This document shows, in pieces, positions 1-5,505 of a stretch of 5,505 nucleotides of DNA. The stretch comes from Acidobacteriota bacterium (lineage in GTDB: Bacteria > Acidobacteriota > Terriglobia > UBA7540). Every line of letters begins with the position of its first letter. The stretch's first letter is position 1. The position numbers were made by a program, and so were the translations under genes. The notes under the pieces were generated by a model. It was not told the DNA's origin and made no database searches. It saw only the letters and a program-made list of their open reading frames with translations. Location: positions 1 to 5,505 of the forward strand of contig JAKAWN010000446.1 of the NCBI GenBank assembly GCA_021827245.1, given 5' to 3'.

Positions 1-1
1 C

Positions 2-124
2 TGGACGGCCACCGTCGAGTCGATTAAGGAAAAACTCTCGCGCTGCCGCCAGACTCTGGAACAGATTCAACCCGGTTGTACGCTGCCTCGCAGCCGAAAG
101 AGGCGGAAAAGATTGCCCACTTAA
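2..124 (+). CDS. C-terminal end of an unidentified protein with a basic tail (5' end outside window)
   Basis: An open frame runs from the left edge to a TAA at 122-124, giving 40 residues (W T A T V E S I K E K L ...) that end in the strongly basic stretch PRSRKRRKRLPT. The segment first forms an amphipathic, helix-like run (VESIKEKLSRCRQTLEQI) and then the basic tail, which looks like a real protein terminus and not random translation. Basic tails of this kind are common in DNA-binding proteins, including transposases. The adjoining truncated gene downstream would fit an insertion element ending here, but I cannot assign a family from 40 residues. There is no start in the window, so it is partial. 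A ribosomal or other nucleic-acid-binding protein remains possible. Confidence 0.5.
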   Translation, partial: WTATVESIKEKLSRCRQTLEQIQPGCTLPRSRKRRKRLPT

Positions 125-139
125 GTCGTGGACACTGCA

Positions 140-152
140 CTAGTATTACTAG
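140..152. repeat. Perfect short inverted repeat CTAGT-att-ACTAG
   Basis: The 13 bases CTAGTATTACTAG form a perfect 5-bp palindrome around a 3-base centre. They lie 15 bases after the stop of the upstream partial gene, just before the point where the truncated glycosylase frame opens. No T-run follows, so it does not look like a strong intrinsic terminator. It could be part of an insertion-element end, a protein-binding site, or chance. Confidence 0.35.
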
Positions 153-569
153 AGCATCTTAGGAGGCCTATGCGCCAGAACCTCGTTTCAATGCTCGCCG
201 ACGTCGGCCATTCGCTACCCGGTGTTTGTCCACGGCGGTAATTACACTGACCATGCTCCCCCACCTTTGAAGCTCTCTCTGCTCCGCGGGATGGTCTTCG
301 AGATGCTCGGGCCTGAGCTGGCGGAAGTGCCTGAGGCGCTGGTGATCCCTCTCGGCGAAGCTCCTGAAGGCTGCCTGTCCGCCCTCGCCTCGGCAGGGAC
401 GATTGGCATGGATCGTTGCCTTCTTGGTTTTCCCCATCCCTCCGGGGCGAACGGTCATCGCAAGCGGCAATTGGAGCTGAGCCTGGACATGCAGAAGGCA
501 AAGGCTTCGAGCTGGTTCGCGAAAACGGCAGGCCAGCAAACGCATCAGCGGGCGGTTGTGACGGCATAG
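153..569 (+). pseudogene. 5'-truncated uracil-DNA-glycosylase-like gene remnant
   Basis: The reading frame opens after a TAG at 150-152 and ends with TAG at 567-569. From about 204 it reads SAIRYPVFVHGGNYT, then ALVIPLGEAPEG, then RCLLGFPHPSGANGHRKRQ. This order (YPVF-x-GG-NYT, a hydrophobic strand with PLG, then HPSGAN) is the C-terminal half of uracil-DNA glycosylase superfamily proteins, where the HPSGAN loop corresponds to the DNA-contacting motif near the active site. These enzymes excise uracil from DNA in base-excision repair. The N-terminal half, which carries the first active-site motif and, in some families, iron-sulfur cysteines, is missing: upstream of about 200 the frame has no recognisable sequence and soon meets a stop. 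A GTG at 222 could serve as a start but has no ribosome binding site and would begin inside a conserved strand. The best reading is a gene that lost its 5' part, perhaps through an insertion bordering at about 125-200. A short independent protein is less likely. Confidence 0.7.
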
Positions 570-615
570 ACCCTGAAACCAGTCGGCCGAGTTGGTTTAT
601 GCAAGAGGTGTGAAA

Positions 616-632
616 CCGCACGGACAATGCGG
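616..632. repeat. Inverted repeat CCGCA/TGCGG
   Basis: CCGCA at 616-620 pairs with TGCGG at 628-632 around a 7-base loop. It follows the glycosylase remnant by 46 bases and precedes the stronger palindrome at 658-681. The stem is only 5 bp and no T-tract follows. It may be a weak terminator stem, part of a leader structure, or chance. Confidence 0.25.
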
Positions 633-657
633 CAGAAGCAAGCGCCTCGATTTCCAT

Positions 658-681
658 TCTCAATCTCCAGACCGATTGAGA
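658..681. promoter_or_regulatory. Perfect 8-bp palindrome upstream of the HTH gene (candidate operator or hairpin)
   Basis: TCTCAATC at 658-665 is the exact reverse complement of GATTGAGA at 674-681, with an 8-base spacer. The centre lies about 61 bases before the ATG at 731, inside the presumed promoter region of the helix-turn-helix protein. A dimeric DNA-binding protein could read two half-sites about 16 bases apart, so autoregulation is a reasonable guess. A transcript hairpin is the alternative, but no U-run follows. The palindrome is seen directly; its function is inferred. Confidence 0.4.
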
Positions 682-730
682 GCGTGACCCAACCTGATCA
701 CCCGTAATCCGGTCCGCACAGGAGGAAACC

Positions 731-1258
731 ATGGATTCTAATCTCGAAAGGGTCAGGGCCCAGCTGCTCCTGGCGGCAGACAATTGGCGTGAGATCTCCC
801 AGCTCTTGGAAAGGGACTTGCCCAAGTTGATCGCGGACATCGAGCAGCTCCAGCGCGAACTGGCCGAAGCCAAGCGTTACGAAGGACGATTCCATCGCCC
901 GCCTTCCGAGGCATCTCCCCGCATCCTCGAAGGGTGGTGGCGAGAGCCAACGCTGAGCACAGGACAGGTCGCGCATACAATTGGCGTAACTGCGGCCTGC
1001 GTGCGCAAATGGACTCTGTTCCCGAAGATAAACGTGGTCAGGCAGAGCGGAAGGCTGGTGCGGATGCCCCGCACTGAAATCCAGAGGCTTGTTGATGAGG
1101 GGGGCGACCCCGATGAGACCCTCCCGAGGTTAAGGCCATCGACCTTGAAGGCTGTTCGGACACACAAATGGCCGGGGCCGCACCGCAAGTTTGCCAAGAC
1201 ATCTGAGAGCACCGGCACACATTTCTTTGTACGTTCCGTTGCTGGAATTGCACCGTGA
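731..1258 (+). CDS. Coiled-coil protein with MerR/excisionase-like helix-turn-helix
   Basis: The 175-residue product starts at an ATG preceded by AGGAGG (720-725) at five-base spacing, which fixes the start. Residues 1-50 are a heptad-like, charged helical region rich in Leu, Glu and Arg (for example DIEQLQRELAEAKRY), probably a coiled coil. A short linker, RFHRPPSEASPRILEGWW, leads to residues 75-125. There LSTGQVAHTIGVTAACVRKW reads as a helix-turn-helix, and VRQSGRLVRMPRTEIQRLVDEG resembles the wing plus following helix of MerR/excisionase-type domains ('x-G-R-x-R-x-x-x-x-E-I-x-R-x-x'). The remaining 50 residues are basic and low in recognisable motifs. There is no signal peptide or membrane segment, so it should be a cytoplasmic DNA-binding protein, perhaps oligomerising through the coiled coil. 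A perfect palindrome lies upstream of the gene. It points towards the esterase gene, with a 120-base gap. Regulator, excisionase-like or plasmid/phage accessory roles are all possible; I do not recognise a named family member. Confidence 0.72.
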   Translation: MDSNLERVRAQLLLAADNWREISQLLERDLPKLIADIEQLQRELAEAKRYEGRFHRPPSEASPRILEGWWREPTLSTGQVAHTIGVTAACVRKWTLFPKINVVRQSGRLVRMPRTEIQRLVDEGGDPDETLPRLRPSTLKAVRTHKWPGPHRKFAKTSESTGTHFFVRSVAGIAP

Positions 1259-1310
1259 GATCATTTCATTTACGGTTGACCCCATCGTCGCCGGGGATGG
1301 CGGTCGGATG

Positions 1311-1316
1311 TAGAAT
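1311..1316 (+). promoter_or_regulatory. Possible -10 element (TAGAAT) for the esterase gene
   Basis: TAGAAT matches the sigma-70 -10 consensus at 5 of 6 positions and lies 62 bases before the esterase ATG. No good -35 sits 16-18 bases upstream; the TTGACC at 1276-1281 is too far away (29 bases). This is a weak call. Confidence 0.2.
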
Positions 1317-1378
1317 CAATGACAGCCTGAGCCCCGGAACGAATAGGAGACCTGCATCCTCAATGGAGGGAACATCCG

Positions 1379-2992
1379 ATGAGCGTATGGAAGGCGTTGG
1401 TATTCTCTGTCACCCTGTTTGCCGTCGCGGCGCTCATGCCAGCAACAAGCTTCGCCCAGCAATACTGTGAGAGCCTGTCACGGCTGAAGCTGCCGCAAAC
1501 AACGATCAGCATGGCAGTTTCTGTCCCCGCGGGGTCGTTCCCACTGCCGAACGCTTCCCCGGGAAGTCATGCTTCCATGAAGGTCCCGGCCTTCTGCCGA
1601 GTCGCCGGGGTCATCAAGCCCACAGTGGATTCGGATATCCGGTTCGAGGTCTGGATGCCGAGCCGGAACTGGAACGGCAGATTCGATGGCGTCGGCAACG
1701 GCGGGTTCGCAGGGTCAATTGGCTACGCCGGGCTGGCCGCAGCCCTGCGCGCCGGCTTTGCCGCGGCCTCCACAGATACGGGCCATGAAGCAGGCGTGAC
1801 CGACGCCCGCTGGGCGCTGGGGCATCCTCAAAAGATTATCGATTTCGGCTACCGAGCCATCCACCTGACGACGGTCACAGGCAAGGCGATTGTCCGGAGC
1901 TTCTATGGCGCTGCTCCGCACTGGTCCTACTTCGCAAGTTGTTCGAACGGCGGCCGCCAGGCCTTGATGGAGGCGCAGCGTTTTCCGGACGATTACAACG
2001 GGCTTATCGCGGGCGCTCCGGCCAACTTCTGGACCCATTTGCTGGCCAACGCTGTTTGGGTTTCCCAGGCCACGCTGGATAATCCCGCGAGCTATATCCC
2101 GCCGGACAAGCTGCCCGCCATCAGCCATGCGGTGCTCGCCGCCTGCGACGCCCAGGACGGCGTCAAGGACGGCATCTTGAACGACCCCCGGCTATGCCAT
2201 TTCAATCCCGAAATGCTTTTGTGCCACGGCGCCGATTCTGACGCCTGCCTGACCGCGCCGCAGATCGCAGCCCTCAAAAAGAGTTATGCCGGGCCCAGCA
2301 ACCACGAAGGTCAGAAGATTTTTCCAGGTTTCATGCCGGGAGGCGAGCTTGGGCCCGATGGCTGGGCAACGTGGATCACCGGGCCTGCGCCGGAGAAGAG
2401 CCTGCAATTTGCCTTCGGCACCCAATTCTTCTCGAACATGGTGTTCGACAACCCCAAGTGGAATTTTCAGGCGCTCAACTTTGGCGCCGACATGCGATTG
2501 ACCGACCGGAAACTGGGCCCCATTTTGAACGCCACGAACCCGAACCTGACGGCTTTCAAGGCGCATGGTGGCAAGCTGATCCTTTACCATGGGTGGAGCG
2601 ACAGCGCCATCCCTCCGCTCAATACGGTGAACTACTACAAGAGTGTGGTGGCCAGGATGAGCCGACAGTCAACCGAGGCGTTCGTGCGCCTCTACATGGT
2701 TCCGGGTATGCAGCACTGCGGCAACGGTCCGGGGTCCAGTTCGTTTGGGGCCGGTCCATCGACGGACGCCAACCCCGCCGACAGCATGTTCGGCGCGCTG
2801 GAGGACTGGGTGGAGCATGGGGTGGCGCCCAGGACGATCATCGCCGCGAAGTATGCGAATCCTTCGGACCCGGGGAGCGGCGTCGAAATGACGCGTCCGT
2901 TGTGCCCCTATCCGGATGTCGCAAAGTACAAGGGCAGCGGCGACATCGATCAGGCCGCCAACTATGTTTGCACAATCGAAAGGAGCAAGTAG
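1379..2992 (+). CDS. Secreted tannase/feruloyl esterase family alpha/beta hydrolase
   Basis: This 537-residue protein has the usual length of bacterial tannase/feruloyl esterase (Pfam Tannase) proteins, which hydrolyse ester bonds of galloyl, feruloyl and related aromatic acids; MHETase belongs to the same family. The start is set by GGAGG at 1365-1369, nine bases before the ATG. Residues 1-26 are a signal peptide (positive KA, hydrophobic core VFSVTLFAVAALM, likely cleavage after SFA), so it is exported. The nucleophile is Ser189 in SCSNGGRQ, the acid is Asp408 in HGWSDSAIPP and the base is His446 in PGMQHC. Cys188 and Cys447 flank Ser189 and His446 and should form the family's characteristic disulfide linking the catalytic residues. 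DAQDGVKDGI (257-266) matches the family's calcium-binding loop, bracketed by Cys256 and Cys273. The lid domain is roughly residues 215-395. All key residues are present, so the enzyme should be active; the substrate cannot be read from sequence. It looks like a single-gene unit for use of plant-derived or phenolic esters. Confidence 0.93.
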   Translation: MSVWKALVFSVTLFAVAALMPATSFAQQYCESLSRLKLPQTTISMAVSVPAGSFPLPNASPGSHASMKVPAFCRVAGVIKPTVDSDIRFEVWMPSRNWNGRFDGVGNGGFAGSIGYAGLAAALRAGFAAASTDTGHEAGVTDARWALGHPQKIIDFGYRAIHLTTVTGKAIVRSFYGAAPHWSYFASCSNGGRQALMEAQRFPDDYNGLIAGAPANFWTHLLANAVWVSQATLDNPASYIPPDKLPAISHAVLAACDAQDGVKDGILNDPRLCHFNPEMLLCHGADSDACLTAPQIAALKKSYAGPSNHEGQKIFPGFMPGGELGPDGWATWITGPAPEKSLQFAFGTQFFSNMVFDNPKWNFQALNFGADMRLTDRKLGPILNATNPNLTAFKAHGGKLILYHGWSDSAIPPLNTVNYYKSVVARMSRQSTEAFVRLYMVPGMQHCGNGPGSSSFGAGPSTDANPADSMFGALEDWVEHGVAPRTIIAAKYANPSDPGSGVEMTRPLCPYPDVAKYKGSGDIDQAANYVCTIERSK

Positions 2993-3002
2993 TCAGGCCA
3001 CC

Positions 3003-3024
3003 GTCGGGGTGCTGCCATCCCGAC
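3003..3024 (+). terminator. Weak hairpin after the esterase gene
   Basis: GTCGGG (3003-3008) pairs with CCCGAC (3019-3024) around a 10-base loop, beginning 11 bases after the esterase stop. The location suits a terminator, but no T-run follows, so it could only be a weak or factor-assisted terminator, or an RNA 3'-end stem. Confidence 0.25.
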
Positions 3025-3451
3025 TCGCTGTGCTGCCTGCCTTACGGGTGCAGGGTGCGGGACGGGCGGGACCGATTGCCGAACAGCCGCACAAGATGAG
3101 CAGTGTGAATCAACGCGCGATTTCAGTATCGGATAGCCGTCTGACACAGCTATGGTAAGCTAGCGCCATGACGGCTCGGTTTCAGACCAGTGAAACAATC
3201 TGCTCAGGGAGCATACTGAAGGACGAAAGCATATGCGTGCTTTTTGCAAGAGGTGAAATTCCGGCCTCATGGAGGCCAATTAAGCGATGCCCAACTTCCC
3301 CCTTGCAGTGGAGCGATAATGAGTAAAAAGGAATCCCATCCGCTTCAGCCAGTGCCACCAGTCCAGGAATTTTTGCCGTAATGGTGCAAAGGGCACACAA
3401 ATAAACGTGCGGAGCGCTCCCAGGCCCGGAACTGAAAACCCCGACCGCCCG

Positions 3452-3480
3452 TTGCAGTAAAAAGCCGCCTGAGCTATGTT
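3452..3480 (+). promoter_or_regulatory. Candidate sigma-70 promoter for the quinone oxidoreductase
   Basis: TTGCAG (3452-3457) and TATGTT (3475-3480) are separated by exactly 17 bases. The -35 matches consensus at 3 of 6 positions and the -10 at 4 of 6. Transcription would start around 3487 and give a leader of about 60 bases. The spacing and position are right but the matches are modest. Confidence 0.3.
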
Positions 3481-3545
3481 ACCAGTCGGTTCAAATAGTG
3501 AATTGGAAATTCCGGCGAGGAACCGAAAACAATCGAGGTTAGGCA

Positions 3546-4508
3546 ATGAAAGCTATCGTCGTTCATGAATTCGGAGGGCCCGACGTTCTGAGATTCGAGG
3601 AAATCCCCACTCCGCGCCCTGGGGCTGGTCAAGTCCTCGTGCGAGTCTACGCTGCGGGTGTGAACCCGTACGACACTTACATGCGCAGCGGCAATTATGC
3701 CATAAAGCCGCATCTGCCTTATACACCTGGGTCCGATAGCGCTGGTGTAGCCGAAGCTGTGGGTGAAGGTGTGGCCAAGGTAAAACCAGGCGACCGTGTT
3801 TATACCGCGAAGACACTGACCGGAGCCTACGCGGAATATGCGCTCACTCAAGAGAGCCAAGTTCACTCTCTTCCGGCGAAAATTTCTTACGCTCAGGGAG
3901 CGGGCATTTGGGTGCCGTATGGCACCGCCTACCACGCACTATTTCAGTGCACGAGAGCCCGCGCCGGCGAAACCGTGCTGATTCACGGCGCCACCGGCGG
4001 CGTCGGCATCGCGGCTGTCCAGATCGGATGCGCCATGGGGCTGACTGTTTTGGGCACAGGGGGCACGGAGAGAGGTCTCGGACTTGTCAAACACGAAGGC
4101 GCGCACCACGTCTTCGATCACTCTAAACAGGGCTATCTGGAGCAGATTCTTAAAGCGACCGCCGGGCGAGGTGTGGATCTCATTCTTGAAATGCTCGCCA
4201 ACGTGAACCTTGGCCAAGACCTAAAGCTGCTCGCTCCTCACGGCCGCATTGTCGTGATTGGCAGTCGGGGTGACGTGACCATCTCGCCACGCGATCTTAT
4301 GACGCGCAGAAGTTCCATTCACGCCTTTACGCTCTGGGGCGTTGCCGAACTCGAAGAACAGGAGATTCACGCTGGACTCATTGCCGGGTTGGAAAATGGT
4401 ACGCTCCGACCGGTCGTCGGGAAAGAGCTTCCACTCGCCGAGGCTTCCCGCGCCCACCAGGAAGTCTTGCAGCCTGGTGCTTATGGCAAGATTGTTCTGG
4501 TTCCGTGA
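3546..4508 (+). CDS. Zeta-crystallin-like NADPH:quinone oxidoreductase (MDR superfamily)
   Basis: This 320-residue protein is the normal length for quinone oxidoreductases of the medium-chain dehydrogenase/reductase superfamily, which use NADPH to reduce quinones and related electrophiles in the cytoplasm. The start follows GAGG (3535-3538) by seven bases. The N-terminal GroES-like fold shows AAGVNPYDTYMRSGNY (36-51), then PYTPGSDSAGVAEAVGEGV and PGDRVY (81-86). The Rossmann domain carries HGATGGVGIAAVQ (147-159) for the cofactor, followed by LGTGGTERG, where a Ser/Thr/Arg-type NADPH contact is expected. EMLANVNL (215-222) and VIGSRGDVTISPRD (237-250) are close to the wording of animal zeta-crystallin (CRYZ). 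The zinc-site cysteines of alcohol dehydrogenases are absent, as expected for the zinc-free quinone reductase branch. It appears monocistronic, with a possible promoter at 3452-3480. The role is probably detoxification of quinones or enones; the natural substrate is not shown. Nothing in it looks broken. Confidence 0.92.
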   Translation: MKAIVVHEFGGPDVLRFEEIPTPRPGAGQVLVRVYAAGVNPYDTYMRSGNYAIKPHLPYTPGSDSAGVAEAVGEGVAKVKPGDRVYTAKTLTGAYAEYALTQESQVHSLPAKISYAQGAGIWVPYGTAYHALFQCTRARAGETVLIHGATGGVGIAAVQIGCAMGLTVLGTGGTERGLGLVKHEGAHHVFDHSKQGYLEQILKATAGRGVDLILEMLANVNLGQDLKLLAPHGRIVVIGSRGDVTISPRDLMTRRSSIHAFTLWGVAELEEQEIHAGLIAGLENGTLRPVVGKELPLAEASRAHQEVLQPGAYGKIVLVP

Positions 4509-4611
4509 AGCTGAACCGAATGCTGCAATGAACAGCAGGGTTTCGGGACCGACACCTGGACCGCAGAACTGCATCCAACGCGTGACCACGCATTGTCAGT
4601 GGAAACTGCGT

Positions 4612-4920
4612 AAAATCGCGTTGTGGGACGAGGATGTTTGGGGGGCGGGAAGGATTCTGGCGCAGGAGGAGAGTTCGCACACGTATTTTCTCCACGCCAA
4701 CGCGCTCGGCCCGCACACCCAGGTGACCGGCCACGGGGAAGCACGCTCGTGGACATCCTCTATTATCCCTGGGGGCAAGTCTGGCAGAAGGCGAGGTCGG
4801 AAGTGGATTCGCACTTTGCCGGGTTCGAGCAAGGCGGCAGGGATATTTATCGAGCTGTTCGAATGCTTTCGCCGTCAACTGCTAACGGTGGGAGGCGACA
4901 TTAAGGACCACACAAAGGAG
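4612..4920 (+). pseudogene. Frameshifted remnant of an RHS/YD-repeat protein
   Basis: In the frame of position 4612 the translation reads KIALWD ... VWGAGRILAQEESSHTYFLHANALGPHTQVTG (to about 4728). This matches the RHS core pattern 'W..G.R.lAq....tYF.HaN.LGs.tqvT..G'. The continuation is in a different frame: LVDILYYPWGQVWQKA (4746 onward), DSHFAGFEQ, DIYRAVRMLSPST, stopping at TAA 4902-4904. The segments DxLyYPWGxxW, FAGxxQ and FRMLSPSTGRW are successive hallmarks of RHS-repeat core ends. The GRWxSPDP motif that should follow is missing; a GGDI (4891-4902) appears instead in the first frame, as if a second indel or deletion had occurred. RHS proteins are large cell-surface or secreted polypeptides, often with variable toxic tips. 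Only about 100 codons of one survive here, with no start or ribosome binding site, so this is a decayed scrap lying tail-to-tail with gltD. Confidence 0.72.
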
Positions 4921-5505
4921 TCACTTCAGGCAGGTTTTTCCCATCAGGTACTGGTCAATCGCGCATGCCGCCTTCCGTCCCTCGGCGATAGCCCAGACGA
5001 CGAGGGACTGGCCGCGGCGCATATCACCTGCGGCGAAGATGCCGGGGATAGAAGTCATGTAGTTTCCGTCGGTCGCAACATTCCCCCGCGCATCGAGCCG
5101 AATACCGAGTTCCTCGATCAGTCCTGTCTTCACGGGGCCGGCGAATCCCATCGCCAGCAGCACTAAGTCAACTTCGAGCACGAACTCGGTGCCCGGGATC
5201 GGCTCAAACTTTGGCGGCGGTCCCACACGCACGGCATGCAACTCTTTCACCCGGCCGTTCTTGTCGCCGGCGAAGCGGGTCGTTGCCACTGCCCATTCGC
5301 GCAAGCCGCCCTCTTCATGGGAGCTCTCTGTCCTGAGCTGCAAAGGCCATAGCGGCCATGGGGTGCCTGGAGAGCGCTCGAGAGGCGGGACAGGCATAAT
5401 TTCCAACTGGTACACTGACTGCGCCTTTTGCCGATGAACGGTCCCAAGGCAATCGGCACCTGTGTCACCGCCGCCGATGATCACCACCCGCTTGCCGGTG
5501 AGATC
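4921..5505 (-). CDS. gltD: Glutamate synthase (NADPH) small subunit, C-terminal part
   Basis: The frame runs leftward from the right edge to a stop at 4921-4923 and gives 194 residues, about the last 40% of a protein normally near 480-500 residues. GltD passes electrons from NADPH through FAD to the large subunit, which makes glutamate from glutamine and 2-oxoglutarate. The visible part opens with [19 protein letters not shown], the NADPH-binding Rossmann loop, followed by GTVHRQ and the family-typical LEIMPVPP ... PWPLWP ... ESSHEEGG. Near the end AMGFAGP, then [25 protein letters not shown], is the FAD-contacting segment. All these motifs are intact and no frameshift is seen, so the gene is probably functional. 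The large-subunit gene gltB would be expected beyond the right edge, upstream of it. No clear terminator follows; the stop lies directly against the RHS remnant on the opposite strand. Confidence 0.95.
   Translation of the reverse strand, partial: DLTGKRVVIIGGGDTGADCLGTVHRQKAQSVYQLEIMPVPPLERSPGTPWPLWPLQLRTESSHEEGGLREWAVATTRFAGDKNGRVKELHAVRVGPPPKFEPIPGTEFVLEVDLVLLAMGFAGPVKTGLIEELGIRLDARGNVATDGNYMTSIPGIFAAGDMRRGQSLVVWAIAEGRKAACAIDQYLMGKTCLK

Larger units (their letters stand above)
2993..3545. other. 553-base intergenic gap without a convincing gene
   Basis: Between the esterase stop and the quinone reductase start I find no supported gene on either strand. A 52-codon frame at 3168-3326 on the plus strand has no ribosome binding site and uses several rare-looking codons. 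Minus-strand frames at 3182-3400 and 3280-3546 have weak starts and no recognisable motifs. The central part (about 3170-3480) appears less GC-rich than the flanking genes, as in a spacer or an old decayed insert. It contains a weak hairpin at 3003-3024 and a candidate promoter near its right end. Confidence 0.55.

Noticed and set aside
170..241. 23-codon frame with AGGAGG (161-166) just upstream
   Set aside because: The Shine-Dalgarno is only three bases from the ATG, the peptide has no recognisable features, and it lies out of frame over the glycosylase remnant. A leader peptide cannot be excluded but is unsupported.
121..873. 250-codon open frame on the minus strand
   Set aside because: It overlaps the glycosylase remnant and the start of the HTH gene, has a low-complexity Ser/Arg/Pro-rich translation without motifs, and is best explained as a GC-rich antisense shadow.
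1276..1304. TTGACC as a -35 box for the esterase
   Set aside because: The bases 17 positions downstream (GGCGGT) do not resemble a -10 element.
1255..1470. 71-codon frame at the esterase start
   Set aside because: It is out of frame with the esterase, whose signal peptide and ribosome binding site clearly define the real start; no motifs.
2371..3099. 242-codon plus-strand frame inside the esterase
   Set aside because: It lies in the +1 frame over the catalytic Asp/His region of a well-supported gene, and its Arg/Gly/Gln-rich composition is typical of a shadow.
3168..3326. 52-codon plus-strand frame in the spacer
   Set aside because: No ribosome binding site, no recognisable domain, and codon use unlike the neighbouring genes.
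3255..3516. 11-base direct repeat GAAATTCCGGC at 3255-3265 and 3506-3516, and an 11-base match TGCAAGAGGTG at 600-610 and 3245-3255
   Set aside because: A few 11-base matches are expected by chance in 5.5 kb; the flanks do not extend the similarity.
4342..5166. 274-codon plus-strand frame spanning three features
   Set aside because: It overlaps the end of the quinone reductase and the antisense of gltD; only the part at about 4612-4728 carries meaning (RHS motifs), so it is not one gene.

Overview
This is a GC-rich bacterial window (roughly 60% GC by eye). Three things suggest a soil or plant-matter bacterium: a secreted tannase-family esterase, an RHS/YD-repeat remnant with the 'DILYYPWGQVW' wording that I associate with Acidobacteriota-type genomes, and clear AGGAGG-type ribosome binding sites. 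The Acidobacteriota assignment is inference from general resemblance and is not secure.

Layout, left to right. Positions 2-124 are the last 40 codons of an unidentified gene with a very basic tail. Positions 153-569 hold a 5'-truncated remnant of a uracil-DNA-glycosylase-like gene; the C-terminal motif GFPHPSGANGHR is intact but the N-terminal half is absent. Positions 570-730 carry two inverted repeats ahead of a good Shine-Dalgarno. Positions 731-1258 encode a 175-residue protein with an N-terminal coiled coil and a MerR/excisionase-like helix-turn-helix. Positions 1379-2992 encode a complete exported tannase/feruloyl esterase family hydrolase with all catalytic residues. Positions 2993-3545 are a 553-base gap with no convincing gene. 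Positions 3546-4508 encode a complete zeta-crystallin-type NADPH:quinone oxidoreductase. Positions 4612-4920 are a decayed RHS-repeat fragment spread over at least two frames. Positions 4921-5505, on the minus strand, are the C-terminal part of glutamate synthase small subunit (gltD), running off the right edge.

The genes do not form an obvious single pathway. The left part (gene tail, truncated UDG, palindromes) and the RHS scrap before gltD look like accessory DNA that has undergone insertion and decay. The esterase and quinone reductase are complete single-gene units, each with its own ribosome binding site. gltD is a core nitrogen-assimilation gene transcribed towards them. I did not find a convincing new multi-gene system. 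The items most worth following are the coiled-coil/HTH protein with the palindrome upstream of its start, and the two gene remnants.
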